A stretch of 64,000 nucleotides of DNA from Lucifuga dentata (Eukaryota; Chordata; Actinopteri; Ophidiiformes; Bythitidae), in contig VXCM01000697.1 in the NCBI GenBank assembly GCA_014773175.1, forward strand, positions 1 through 64,000, given 5' to 3'. The position numbers were made by a program, and so were the translations under genes. This document shows, piece after piece, positions 11,660 through 26,400 of the stretch (positions within the stretch are counted from its first letter, which is position 1; every line of letters starts with the position of its first letter). Under the pieces are notes generated by a model. That model had not been told where the DNA came from. It saw nothing but the letters and a program-made list of their open reading frames with translations, and searched no databases.

Positions 11660-14600
11660 GATGCACTGAGGAAACATGTCTGTTTTCCTCAGCCATTTAT
11701 CATCTAACGATTATACTGTATAAAGATTACAATCTTTTGACTTCGGAATGCCCTTGTCAAATAAATTAGTAGCTGTTTTGAATTTCAGTGGGATTATTCC
11801 ATATTGTATCGAAATGGAAGCCAATGCGAGGAAGGCTGGTCTCATTTTTATACAGCATTTCTGGGCCCGATCATGTGAAAATTATATCGTTCTGCATCGC
11901 ATGTGCACCATGCCAGATTGATCTCCACCCTGATGCATTTCCATGTCTCCCCTGTGAATCCCATATGAGCCGCGGCTGCGATGGTGAGACGCATCACTCC
12001 CCATCTAAAAATAGATTCAGAAATATTCCGTCGCCGCTGCTGCTTCTATTTTAAATAATTCCACTGTTATCAAGCAGAAGGAGATACATCTCATCCTGCT
12101 CCCATGGCATTCTGCTTTGTGGAGTAATGCAATTTTTTCCCTTTTTTTCTCCCTCCTGAGTGTGTTACATGCAATAACTTCAGCTCCTGCTTGAAATGAA
12201 AGGGAAGGAGGGAGGAACAACGCAGAAAGAGGGAGACAAAATTATGGCAGTGCCAAAACCAGCTATTTCTGTCGGGCTGTGGAGATGAGAGAGGGGACAC
12301 AAATTTGCGATTCGCAATATGATCGCTGGATTAGTGTGCCAGCACTGCAATTGTGTCTTTCCAGCTTCTTATTGGTGCTCCTGGGGAGGCTCAGAATGGG
12401 GCAAAGCGATCCAGTTTGGATTCTTTTGTAGATCCCACCAGCTTCCCCAGTCAGGCCAGGAATACATCAAGACAGAATAATGAATCAGGAGCACCACAAA
12501 TGCAGATGTCAGTTTAATTTACACAATAGGTAAAGTACTACAATCTGAGGCAAAGCAGACACCATCTTCATCGCCCTGCTCAGGGGAGCCTTTGCCAGTT
12601 TCAAACCAGGGTCTACACCAGGGTTCCCCAACTAGTTTTCCCTAAGAGCCAAATTATGTCAAACATGCCAAGCCAAGGGCCACTTTATTTATTTATTTTT
12701 GTTTTGGAGAAGTCATCTGTGGGCCTGATAGATAGGACCCATGGTCCACATTTGGCCTGCGAGCCACCAGTTGGGAATCCCTTGTCTAGTCTTTACCAAA
12801 CTGACTCTTTAACCATTTAGCCACCCCACTTTCAAACTTGCTACCTGCCTAATCCCCACCTGTCTTCAACTTCTGGTGCCAAGCTGGCCCAAGGTGTCAC
12901 CTCTGCCCAACCCAGGCCTTTGCTGTACATGACAGGCAGGCAGGGCTTCACAGCACATCAGGGGGCTAATGAGAAACAGTATGACCAGGGGATAATATAT
13001 CCTGACCTGACAGGCCATGAAACACAGTCTGCCGTGCCACTTCTCTCTCTTCCTCTGCTCTGCCTTCCATGCAAGCTGTTCTGACACTTTCAGTCTGAAT
13101 TAAGTAGATCTGGAGGGTGCTGTGTGCATTTCCAGCCCCCCCCCCCCCCCNAATACTCTGACTCCCTGCCTGCTTATGCCAAGCGCTGAATTTTGTGGCA
13201 TCTCAAAAAACTGTGCACACTGATTTCAAGCTGAGGATGTGCACAAGATGGAGTGTTCCCTCTCTCAGCAGAAGCAGAGAAACAGAGAGCAAGAGAAACA
13301 GAGGGAGATCTCATCGCCACATGTAGACAGACAATTCTTTATCCCTCACAATATGCCCCATTGTGCCCAGACACTACGGCAATATCTCTCAGGATATAAC
13401 TTTGGATGAGCAGGGAAGGGAATAGTGGGAGGTGAGTGCCAGCCGTCTGGTCTTGACTGTGCAGAGGCCAAGCTGGATGTAATTTACACAAGGCCCACCT
13501 CAGGGAGCAGCAGAAGGAGAAGAAACCATTACCTCCCTGCAGAAAGCTGCCCTTTCCTATGTGGCGATGAGTGTCGGCTTTCATATAAAAATGGATCCAT
13601 TGCTATTACAACGCCCCACCTCTCCTCCACTCCCACCTCCCGTGGCCTCCTACTGAAGGTGTTTCATAGATTAGGAGAAGAACTGATGACAAACGAGCAA
13701 GAGATGATGGCCAGGAAAAGTGAGGCACGGGGCAGACAGTGACGGCTGTCCCTATTATATGTCAAAACATTAAAAGCAGTACAAGAGCGTTGTTGTGACA
13801 GAACGGTTCCCGAGGCTGCAGCATCCTGTTCTCCACTCAGACACACTAAATGGCTGAAAGTCATTTTTCCCTCCTTTAGCTGGGAGCCATTTCCAAAGAA
13901 ACTGCGATAAGAAAAGGCTGAAACTCAGGACGTCTGTTGTTTTCACCGTTACTGTTTTCATTTAGTCTGAGCCATTTTAAAATCTAAAAAGTGATATGCT
14001 GCATTACTGACAGATGACTAGTAAATTGTATTTTATTTGGGCATATTAATTTCAGTAAGTACTCCATTAGAATGATGTTGTTTGTCAAAACTGCCAGTTC
14101 TGATAATAATTCCTCTTTTAAAGGATTGGTCTAGCTTCATGACTCAGCAAATGGATGGTCACTTAGTCTACTAGATCTATCACAGGCGTGAAGGCGTGAT
14201 AAACTCTTGGTTATTAAAATGCCTTTTGCACAACAAGGAACTTTTCAGGAACTAAGATATTTTTCCTTTGTTTCACACCAATATGTCGCTGCAGTTCATT
14301 GAATTGTCACATTTTTATTTCAAAAAGACTGTAAAAGGGTTGTTATGTACTAAACCATGTTACCCCCATGGCTTACCATTTTAAATTCTTTTATTTTTAG
14401 TTTTTCACTTTCTTATTTTCTACTTTTAATTGTCTTATAATTAAATTATTTTCATGCACCTTATGGAGAGCTGCCCTGTCCAAGGCCCTTTTTGGAGCTC
14501 TCTTTCACATTTTATTTTTACTTTTTTTCATTTCTGGCATTTTGTATTTAACTGTAGTTCCTGAACCATTTTTAGCTCATATTCTCCGGTTGTTTCGGAA

Positions 14601-17600
14601 CTGTGGGAGTGCAGGTCGCAACTTTTCCCACCTTAATCAGGTGGAATACTGCAGGAGTTTTAGCAGTTTTCTTTCTGACATTTGTAATTTTCTTCTCTAG
14701 ATCTTTTCGTTTTTGTTCTAACATTGGGAGATCCCAAAAATAAATAAGTAAATAAATAAATAAATAAATAACGCAAAACAGAATAAAGACCACAATCTCC
14801 ATGATTCCTCCATTGCTGCTGTTATTGTGTGTGTTGATGAGGTTTTGGCACATATAAAAATGATATATTTTGGCACTGCTGACACTTGCTGTAATTTCTA
14901 TAGTCTTTACGGTTCTTGAGGCACGATGGAGGTCAGGAACTCACAGAAGGAACCAACTACTTCCTACTGCGGATACTTCCAGGCAAAGTAGCTCCTAATT
15001 TAGTTCAGAATATCTCCAAGGATCCCTGGATCTCTCTCTGACTCCTTTAGATGATGTTCTCAACACTGAAGCAGATGTATGAATGTCATGATAACCAGTT
15101 TTTCACTAAAGTTAAAGGCATAGTTCAGTTGGATTAAATGTGCCGAGGTCATACTTTGACTTTGATAAACTCCCTCCTACATGCTACCCATAGAGTTTTG
15201 GCTTTGGCCACTTTAGCAATCATCAGTTTTGCTCCTGTTTTAGAAGTTGCCTTGGTGTAATTGAGAGGAGAGCTGACAGCTGCACATTTTCATGTTTTTT
15301 GTGGAGGTAGAGCTTACGCAGACATTTTCCGTCACTTGATTTATTCATTGCAACAGCGGCTCAATCACAAAATACTGAAAGTGTATATATACAGCTTAAC
15401 TAAATAAGATCGGAGCTGGAGTGTGTCTGACAGCCATGTTCACGCTGTGCATATAAAACCAGCCAGTCTGAGCTCCTATAACTTTTTGAAAACACTTTCG
15501 GACGGCGAGGATGGTAACACACCCGCAGCATAATATGGATGCTACACAGAGCATACACAGATCATTTTGTGCTAGACCACTCTAGCTAATTAGTTCATGC
15601 TGTAGGGCAAACAGGAGATACGCAACAAATTACACTGAAAAATAAATAAAGTAGGTGGATTCTATTAGAGCAATGCAGTTAGCAGAAGAACCAAAGAGCA
15701 CCAGTATGTAATTAACTTGTAATGTGTAGACAATAAAAATGCAAATGTGTGTGTGTGTGTGTACAGGGGGTCGATGAAGATGGTGAAAGCTTGAGGAATT
15801 GATCCCCTCCCCGTGAAGGTCAGGATCCTACAGGGTATCGATTTCAGAGGATGTCAGATTCTTCCTCAGCACCGTGAAATGAGTTTACCACAGTCAGTAA
15901 AGAGTACAAATACTGAACCGTGCTCCGTTTGTCTAAATTATGTTTCTCATTAAACTGTGAGCTGATTGACCTGTAAAAGTTTGTGGATGCTCCTTAGACA
16001 TTGGCCATCTTTACCTACAGATGATTTATTGTTGAGAAACTTTTATAGATTTAGTTTTGTTTATGAATTAGGCCTGTTTTGCCATCACTCATGTGGTTGT
16101 CCATTTGGCTGAGGTGGGGGAAGCTTGACCAATCAGCGACCTTCGTTGTGAACTCCACCTAGCAGTTCCCAAACCATATGATGATGCTTTTCCACTAAAA
16201 ATGTTCTGGTTCTCTAACCAGTTACATTTGGTATCCATGAAACCAAGATGTCACGGGTTGCCATTTCAGTTCCTGCACTTTCTGACTTCAAATGGAACCA
16301 ACTTTTGTTTGATTCCGAACCAATTTAGTTTTAGCGAAAATGATCAGAATGGTTCCAAATTAGGTTTTCAAACCAGAATGGAACCTGTTCTGCATTAGAG
16401 GAAATGCCACATAAAAGTCCCCACCCTGGCGTAGGAGCTAAAAACATGGTTCAAGAAATATAGTTCTGCTACCAAAATGGGTACAGGCATATATGTTGTT
16501 GTTGTCAAATGAAAGAAAGTTTGTGAGTTCCTGAAAAAGTTTTCTCTAGAAATCCCTAAACAGGGTTGGATTGGCCATCCAGAGAGTCAGGAGTTTTCCC
16601 AATGGGCCGCAGCCATTGGTGGGCCGGCCGGTGGCAGTGGGCTAGCTGGTGGCCTTTGCACTGTGCAATTAATATTAATTAAAATTAGCTTATACAAAGC
16701 AACTTTTTTTTTGTCTGTCCCTAAATGTTAATAATTTAACAGATAGGCCTTGCTGTTATTTTGTGACATAAATCAAAATAAATTTCAATGATGATGCAGT
16801 TTTTGAGAGCAACTTAAAGGCTTTGGGCAAACAATATTTACACTACACTTACTGCATATGCTTTTAGATTCAAATTATTACAAGCAGCAGTTAGAAATGG
16901 AAGCTTTTAAGGCAGAAGAACAGCCATTAGAACAGCTCTTGCACTACAGCTGGCTGAGATGCATCACTGCTGCTGAAAACCAACCAACCCACCGAATGTC
17001 TGTGTGGAGCCAGCTGGTGGGTGCTGAAATAAGAGATGATTAAATTAAGTGACTAGGTGTTGATTGAATGAGTAAATTCTGTCCTTGTCATATTCATTTG
17101 AGTCCCATCACTCCTCATTTTATTAACAACTAACAATACAATTCATTAATTTAAAGCTCCAGCAGGCAGCTTTGTCTGCGTTCAATTTAAATTGATAAAA
17201 TGTGGGGTCTAGTGTGTTTTACTGTACACCACAATACAGCAGAATCATGCAGAAAAAAGTAATTTTATGTTAATAAAAGCCTGAAACCTTGGAAGAGAGA
17301 CACTAAGTCATGGAGGACTGCTGTTGTTAGTCCACTAACCAGCCAGCAGCCTTCCGAATATGCTGTTCTGCACTTCTGCAACCTAAATAAAGTTTCAGCT
17401 CCTTACAGGAGCTAAATGGTCCTCTTCCCAGGTGTGTCTCTGCAGAACACGTTGTTCTGTTTGTAGCTTCCACATCACCGGAGTTGTTTTGTGGGTGAAT
17501 GCAGGAGCCTGGTTGTGTTAAATCAGGCATCTAGGGAGCCTGCCAGGCCAGCACATGAACAAATGAGATCAGATCCAGCTGGGACCTGTTCACCTGCTCA

Positions 17601-17915
17601 CCTGAACACCAACTCCAACCAGAGAATCACCTGAAATGGCTTTGCTTCCAGTTTAAAGGCCGTTCGGGCACAGTGACACTTTTATGAATTTCAGTTAAAT
17701 TTTGGTAAAATAATAGCTGACCTGATTTTGAACTTGAAGTTTTCCAGCATTAAAATATACACTCTTTTGTTTTTTGAAGTGGAGCACTTTAGTGAAAACA
17801 TTTTAAATTCAGCCGTAATATCTATCTTGGTATGATTCTGATTCTGATACATAACTGGCACTTGCTTTATAAATCCAGCAATTCTCATAAATTGCTTTGA
17901 TTTCACTCCATTAAA

Positions 17916-17946
<31 letters not shown>

Positions 17947-20900
17947 TAAAACAGATGTCACAGCTCTGACAGTTTTGGAAAGATTATACTGTTTTGTACT
18001 TCCTTCTTAATGGCCTGATGGTGGCGCTATGATTAAAGGTCACTACAAGGCCACAATTATACCTGATGTTAACTATGCATATGCATGTTAACTGCCACAT
18101 GTATCCTGTGTTCATTTAAAGTGTTGGTTGCTCACACCCTTGGGAAATAAAACTACGTAAGATGCAGTACCGACAAAAATCGTGGGGACAGTAATGTCGA
18201 CTTTTCGAGAGCAACTTAACCCCCCTGTTTTAGCTTGACCACACCTTCACATATTCATAAAAGTGTGTTCAGATGCTGAACAAAAAGGGTGTAGGCCACA
18301 ACACTACTGAATAAAATCTAAAGCAGTTTTTAAGGCATTCCAGTATTTTGCATAATGTCTCAGCCCTCACAAGTGACCCCTAGTGGATACAGGATATACT
18401 ACAGATTCAAGTAAAGTACGCAAGTATATGAGCGACTCACTTGCACCCATTTATTCATCCATCTATTGATTTACTTTATTTGTTTTTTATTTTTTTTTTG
18501 TAATATAATAAATCTATTCTGCAATTTCAAATGGTGCACTTAAAAATGTTTGGTACCAGGAAACGTGGCTGTTTTTAAAGAGGGATTGAGATGTCGTCAG
18601 TGCTAAGTCAGCATTTCCAAAAAGCCTTTACTCATGCTGTAACTGAGACAAAAGGGGGGGGGGGGNGGGGGGGGGGGAGGCTGAAAAGTACTATGTGTGT
18701 TCATAATGGTCTCCTTGATATTGATGTCCATTAGATAGGTATACAGCACCCTGCCCCTCTCAATCCCACACACACACATAACACCCGATCCTCCTTGTTT
18801 CCCACAGAGCCGAATCCAAGATTCCCAGCACTTAGCATTGATTATTAATGGAAGGTTTCAAACGAGAGGGAGGGAGAAACTGATCTTAGTCTTTATGCAC
18901 ACTGGCATTAAGAGAAACCTGTCAGACATTCAGGGCTCTTCTCTTCCCAGAAACCAGACTGATGGAAAGTGCAGCTTTAGACTGCGAGGCTAATGAATTT
19001 TGGCTTATTACACGGTCCAAGGACCGTGGCAGCGAGCGAGGACAATGACTGTGTTTATTTTTGCCCCAAAAATATGACTGCTGACATTGATCTGAGCATT
19101 AGTGCAATAGAGCAGGAGGATTCTGACGGCAAAGATACCTTATTGTATCAGATGAACTGGGGAGAGTTGAGAGTCCAGAGGGAACGAAAGGCAGGATTCA
19201 TGTTACAGTCAGTTTTAGTTGCTTTGGTTAGAACTTGAATCTGAGCCTCGTGATATTCAGATATTCTCTGAGTTTCTTCTTGTTGAACAAAAAAAAATTA
19301 AAGCTCATCAGTGTCTTCAGATGTGTTCACACAAAATATGAAAGGGATTTCTGTTTTCTGCTTTACTGAGCTGAGTTTGGTGGAGCAGGTGAGAACAGTG
19401 GTTTAAAAAACAAAAGTGTAATGGCCCTGACAAAACGAAAATGAACAATAGGTGAGATCTCACCCTGAAACAGGAGCTAAAACTGCGAAACGGCTTGAAA
19501 ACTTTCTGCGATGGCTCCATCCGGATCCCTTTGAGTTGCGCTTCTGATGGGCGATGCTGCTGATAACACCTCTCTCTCTCATCGCCAACAACAGCAGCTT
19601 TAAATTGGCATCCAACAAAAATTCAACTGCTATTTTGAAGTTTACCTAAAAAGGAGTCACGCTTTTCCCCCGGTGGATTTTTATCTTCCTGTGGCCTGTT
19701 CTCTCCCTGAGGACATACGTGTGCGTCAGCAGGTTGCTCAGCGCCTGCATGCCTGACATCTCTTCTTTGGTTTCTGTGCCTCTCGTCTTCATTTTGTGAA
19801 TGAAAAATTGTATAATGAGCAGTTTTCCTTAACCTTACCTATTTGGGGCTTAAAGATCTATGATTATTTAAATGTAATTCCAAATGTTTTTCCACATTTG
19901 CACATTGTAAAATTCTGGATGAAAAACTGGTGTCTGTATTTTATTCGTCGACATTGTGGCGAGTAGGCGACAATATCCCCACATTTTCAGGAGTTATTCA
20001 GTAAAACATTGATGCTTGTACTGCAATATTGTCAAAGTTACTGTTAATTCAAAATTGTGCAAAATAGCTGAGTCGCGAGAGAGGCGTAGTCTGATCAGAA
20101 GTTACTTTGCAGGGTTTTGTTGGCTAGCATCTATGAGCAGATAGGGATGTGGGACACACGTTCTCCCGTGGGTTCCTCCATGTCCCTTAACTGATTCAAA
20201 CCCTGTGAGCAAAAATATCCACATGCCCACATCTTCACAGCTGCCTGAGGGAACGTATTAATGCCTCTGCTAATCCGATTAACATTAACAATCCCACAGG
20301 GGAAATCACTGCACATCTGCAACTGACAGATAATTATGTTGCCTTGGATGTTTATTTGGTTTTTTTTTTTTTTTTTTTTTTGGTTGTTGGAAGACCATCA
20401 GTGTTTTGTCGGTTTGGATAGGCACCATTTCAGTTCTTTTCTAGGCCTTAGTAGCAAACATGGGTGGATGCCCTGCTCTTTGTCTCAAAGGCAAGTCTTC
20501 AAAGTTGTTCTCGGATGGACTCGTATGGCTTTACAATTTTATCCCTGCTGGTGCTTTCTTTGTTATCTTTTTAAAACAAGGAGCTGTCTGTTGTCTCCTG
20601 TTTTAGTGAAGAAGCGGTGAGAACCAGAAAGTCATTGTGAGGTAAGATCACCCTGTGCCTATTAAGAATATGTTTCTGACAGATTCTCTACATTCTCTGC
20701 CTCTAGGAGCAGGTTTCTATGCCTGTTTACACTCTGACTTACTGCACCATATTGAGTAATTGCTGGATTAAACTGCTAAATATTGGCACGTGAAGGACAA
20801 TTCTTCAATGAGTTTGATTTTTCTTTCGTTGGATTGTGAGAGATGTAAACTTTAGTTATGTACAAGTCCTAATTTGCCCTTTGAGAGCACCTTTTTCCAA

Positions 20901-23388
20901 AAGCAACACATTTTCCTTCATATTTGGCTCAAATGTGAGACGTACATCTAATCCTCGGCAGAGGTGGGTAGAGTAGCCAGAAAATGTACTCAAGTAAAAG
21001 TACTGTTACTTTATAATCGTGACTCAAGTATAAGTAAGAGTAGTCACCAAAATAATAACTTGAGTAAGAAAGTATCTGTTAAAAAGATTACTTGAGTAGT
21101 GAGTAGCTTTGATCAAGCTTATTCTTTCAAATAATCAACAAGCTATAAAGGTGTCATCTGAGGAAAAAAATGCAAAGTAGCCATATGTAGCTTCTAATAC
21201 AATCCAAATCACATCATATAAAGAAACAGTAGACGGTAATAAATCAAATATTTATCACATAACTAATCATGACAGTTCTGGCTTGGCCCCAAGACAGTTA
21301 GCTAGGTTAGCTTCATGAATTTACTTAGAAGAGAACAGGAAAACTTGAGTTAGCAGTAGCAGCAGAAGCTAGCTAACGTTGCAGCTTATCGCCACGTTTC
21401 CTCAAGTTCCATGTTGATTCTTGGAAGCTGAAATGTCACATTTTTAGCGAGACAAAGATGCAACGTGTTATGTAGCTGTTGGTTTTGGTAGACTGAAAAG
21501 AAAACAGCATTTGAATGTGTGGCCAGGGATGTGCTTCTTCTAAACCTCCTGCTGTTGATTCTGCCATGACTGTTCTGCTCTGGGTGAAACCATGGAAACA
21601 GAGGATGGGGGCGTGGCTACTTCGGAGCTGAAGCAGAAAGTGTAGTGTCTGACAATGAGAGAAAAACTGAACGTGCACTGGAATTCAAATGGGTGAAATC
21701 AAAAGTAATGCTAAGAGTACGACCAAATGTAATAGAGTAAAAGTATATTTTTTTCTTTATAAATATATTCAAGTATGAGTTAAAAATATCCAGTAAAGTA
21801 CAATTTTGTGAAAAAAGTTACTTAAGTAAAGTGAGAGTAAATGGAATGCGTTACTACCCACCCTCGCATCCTGATTTAAACAGGACCACACTCACCGTCA
21901 CATTTCAATATGATTGGACTGGAAACTTACTTGACATCATATGTGACATCAGTTGTGTTTGTAGCACTGGTTGTGCAGAGTATCCAGAATTAATATTATG
22001 CATTCAGAAGGTGCAATACCTACAAAGATCATGTGGGAAATAATATCAACTTTTGTCACATCAGCAATGCAGCAACAGTGACAATCAGAAAAATTAATGA
22101 AAGTTTCGAGGAGAAGCTGTCGAGCACTGAGGGATTTGTTAATGGCCTCGTGTACCACCGCTCCTGCTGCTGTATTTGTAGCTTTTGTGTTATTTAATAG
22201 TTCTTTCTAAGTTTCATATATCTTTTTTTTTTTCCCTTTTGCAGGTTGTGATTCTTTATTTCCATCCAAGTGTATTCCGCTGTATCCTGCTGAGATGGGT
22301 TCGACTGTTGGGTTTCGCTACTGTCTATGGCACCCTGACCCTTAAATTGTACAGGTAATAATGAGCACACAAATTACACACAGCCATTTATCCAGCATTA
22401 TTATCAACCCAGGATCAGATTACCCTGGCCTCCTTTAAAGGCAATTACGCTGCACCTTACATCTTAATTCCCTGTAAAAGTAAGAGACTCATGAAGTGTT
22501 GAGACTGTGTTTCTCAGCTTCTTCATCACCAGACGACACTGCTGTACGTGTTTATGGGAGGATTCACAGCCTCGTTAAGTAGAACACAGAATTGCCAAGT
22601 AAAAGTAATTAGGAAAACACAGGGCACTTTGGTTCCAAATAGTCTCCATATATAACATAGTATTGAATGGTAGTTGGCACTGGTAAGAGAGATGAGTGTG
22701 TGTGTGAGCGCAGAGGAAGGGAAAGGACCACGCTGCGAGAGGAATGCTTCAGGATGCAGTGAGGATGAGATGCAAGGGGGTTAGCCAGCCTGAATAGCTG
22801 ATAATGAGACAGAGGTCTGCCGTATTTAAAGTAATACTCTTAAAGTTGTTCATCCGAGGAGATTTTTGTCAGGTGAATCTGTCAAAAAGGCCTAATGAAG
22901 ATGCTGATTAAGAGGATGCAGCAAATGCAAGAGGGACCGAAGTAAACCCTTAGAGGTGCACGTTAACATATTGCGCAGATCAATTTTTGATGGGGGCTCA
23001 TTAGTGGGGAGACCAGTGGACACTTCATCAGTGTGTGTGCGAAGGGCAGAGCCAATAATAGCAAAGGCTGGTCATGTGCAGTTTAATCCCTGTGTTTTAT
23101 GCTTATGATTAGAAAGCTACGTCACTTAGAAGTGGGTGGAATAACTGCCTGGTATCGTGTTGCATTTAAGAAGTACAATTCCTGTCAATGCTGATAATGT
23201 AAGACTTAAAGGGAGAATCCACTTTAAGATGCTATTTGAGCTGTACTTCCAGGTTAAGAAGCAAGTTTTGGCCAACTATCATCCAGATTTCATATTTTTA
23301 TCTGAAAACAGATATCCATGTGCAGAAGCATCGGCCATTGAGCTTCAGCATGAAACTCAGTACACCATCATTTTGGATAAATTTATGG

Positions 23389-23420
<32 letters not shown>

Positions 23421-26400
23421 GAACTTTAGCAGTACCGCTTGAGTGATACCAAGACCAAGTACGAAAGGTGAAAACCTGGAAATTTGTCACAAAATAAATT
23501 TGCTTAAAAGTGTGGAATGGCACATCAGAAACAACTCCATCTAGAGGTCTTTCCATGAATGTAAGAGTACACAAGGCATGACATTTCCTTTAAAGTCATT
23601 ATAAAAAGAAAGAACAGTGAAAAAATAATTCCACTAAAACGTTCAATGATGATAGTTAGTAATTTAATAATTTAGTAATCTCTCATTTCCTACCACAGGG
23701 TTTTGAAGGTCTTCCTGTCCCGTACAGCGCAGAGGATCCCTTATATGACCAGCTGGCGAGTGCTGCGTCTGCTGGGCATCATCCTGCTTATCGTCTCCTG
23801 GTTCCTTGTGGCTTGGACATCTGCCGTCTGCCAGAACCCGGACAGGAAGTTGGCGCTCATCGATGTGGGCTACACGCCTGATGGGCTGCAGTTCAGCATG
23901 TGCTTGCTGGATCGCTGGGACTACATGATGGCCGTCGGTAAGCCCTGCTACTGTCCTCTACCTCCACACCGTGCAATGAATAGATTGCTATACAGTCTAC
24001 ACTTCTGTACGAGCGTTGCCAGAAAACATGGAGGACGGGTTACTTGAGGTATTCGTGGCAGAAAATCAAGAAGTAATTTGTCGGCGTGATCATATTTTGA
24101 GTTCAAAGAGACCAGGAGACACGAGGGATGAGCGAGAGAGGTGAAGAGGTGAAAGCTGGGGGAAATTGATGGAAAATGTGGATGAGCAAGGCATTTTGGC
24201 AGTGCTTTTCCATCTCCCAAAAGAAGACACTAATCCTCTCTGCTGATAGATGTTTTTCTCTGTTGTGGAAAAAGAGGGCAGCCAACACCAAAAAAAAAAG
24301 ACAGATGAGAAAACTACGATGTAGAGAGTNGGAAAAAGAGGGCAGCCAACACCAAAAAAAAAAGACAGATGAGAAAACTACGATGTAGAGAGTGGAGCAT
24401 TTCATGTTGAAGAAAGGCATATGCTGTTTACACAGCTGACTCAGGCTGCATGACGGAGGGCCTTGGCGCTTTTTGACGTCCTGGAAGACAGATGGCCCCC
24501 CAGTAGTGCTTTCACGCTGCAATACTATACACCGAGGTGAAATTTTCAGTGGGGTTTTAGGAGGCAAAAATAGCGTGGAGATAGAGATTTGTGGGTCAGC
24601 TCTGACGTCACCTGGATCCACACGCCATTTCCAGCTTCCCCGACCCAATAAATCTTTCCAGTTTGGAAACTTGCACCTGCCTCACCCACACAAAACTATT
24701 TCTCTTGGTCAGTGGGCTAAATAGTATTTTTGCTGCAAAAAAAGATGAAAACCATAGATTTGTCTAAAACTATGAAACCTATGCATGGAAGGTAAATAGT
24801 GTATTAAGATGACAAATATGGGGCGGTTGCTTGCTAGTTGGTATCTCCTTGGCTTGATTGAGGACTTTCCTGTTAGATTAAGGGTATGTTCTCCTGTAGC
24901 ACCTTTGAAGTAGAAAAACCACTTCTGAGAACGCTTTCTTAGCAACAAGAGACAATTTCTTTGGTCAGTTCACTTGCTAGCTCCCTTTGGCTTTAACTTT
25001 TTGAGACGGACAGTGTTGAAGAAGGTGCTCTTGTTGCGCAAAGTTGCTTTTAGGTACACAACATCCTCCAAGAGAGAGAGAGGAATTTTCACTAGGAGCT
25101 CTGGTTTGATGGCCGGGGTCCTCCTACTCCAATACCATCACCACCAGCCTCTATAAAACGATGGGTCCCTGCATGTCTGTTCTCATCAGGATTGGTGAGC
25201 TGGTAAAAAAAAGTTGATTGATGTCATTGAGGGCATTTTGAAAAGCGCCACATTAGCAGCACATGTTGATTGGCTGCTGCCAGTGCAGGAAAAGATGCTA
25301 CGTGTCCTCGGCCTGAATCGATCTCGGAAAATTGAATCTCCCTACATTATCTGCTGATGAACTGTAGCTCTCTTGTCATTCACGTTTCATGCCTCACAAA
25401 AATCTGATGGAAATGTTTCCATAAGTGGGCAGTTTGAGCTCATGTTTGCTGTTGTTCCTGTGTAATTCCTTCAGACTTGACAGCACTTCACTTCAAGGAG
25501 GAACCATAAATGTCAAAATAATAGCACTAGATTTTCATGGAGAAAGCAGCACGTTCATTGCTGAGGAGCTGGTTATACAGGAAACATTACCTGGGGTTGC
25601 CATGGAGGTGAAAGAGATTCATTAAACCTTTGGCTTGGCTGCTACAACATCCATCTGAAATCATCTGTCAAACAGCATCCAGAGAATACAGCCATGGATG
25701 TTACAAATGAGTTTGGTAGCTTTTATTGAACAGGCAATTTTTCTGTATATCCGTGTTGTGCAATGAGAGCACCAAGCTTTAAATGGCTGGTTGGTCTGTG
25801 CTTTTGTTGTATTTATCACTTCCTTCTCATTTTTGTTTTCTGTTTTATAGCTGAGTTCCTGTTCCTGCTGTGGGCAGTGTACCTGTGTTATGCTGTGAGG
25901 ACGGTCCCATCGGCGTTTCACGAGCCTCGTTACATGGCCATCGCTGTTCACAACGAGCTTGTCCTGACGGCGATATTTTACGTCATCAGGTAACCTCACA
26001 CTAATCTGGATTCCTTATGTGATAAATTGACTCTCAATGAAAACGTTTAAATATCAGTTAAGTATGTTGTAATTGAACAGCTCCATATTTCATATCGTAG
26101 CCTTTGATTGCCGTCTGTTATATCCAGCTTGACATTTATGTCCTCCATTTGATTGTCTCATTTCCATTGCACAGGCTGACGCATAAGCTCAGCCGCTCTG
26201 TTCTCTGGGATTTGTTTTTATTGTACTGAAATCAACCTTTCCCTCTAGCGTAGCATCAAATAGCTGCACCATGCAGTTTATAAATGAGATGTTTCAGCAG
26301 ACACTTCCACATCCTTTATTAGCTTTGAGAGCTCAGATCCATTACATTAATTACTAATTAACCACACCTAACCAGATAGGTTTTTGGATTTGACAGATTA

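Larger units (their letters stand above)
10648..22244 (+). other. gpr158 intron, 11.6 kb
   Basis: It contains the (GT)n tract at 10691, a poly-A tract (11631-11658), a hAT-like MITE (12619-12784), C-run and G-run Ns (13151, 18666), an (AAAT)n tract (14741-14771), a poly-A tract (17919-17945) and a 0.9-kb hAT-like element (20959-21866). The blocks 11780-12330, 13000-13960 and 18750-19240 look less repetitive and richer in unique mixed sequence than their surroundings, and could be conserved non-coding DNA. No exon recognised. Confidence 0.65.

Noticed and set aside
24103..24648. 181-codon minus-strand open frame
   Set aside because: Runs through an N and the 63-bp artefactual duplication; low-complexity phenylalanine/serine reading; lies in a gpr158 intron.
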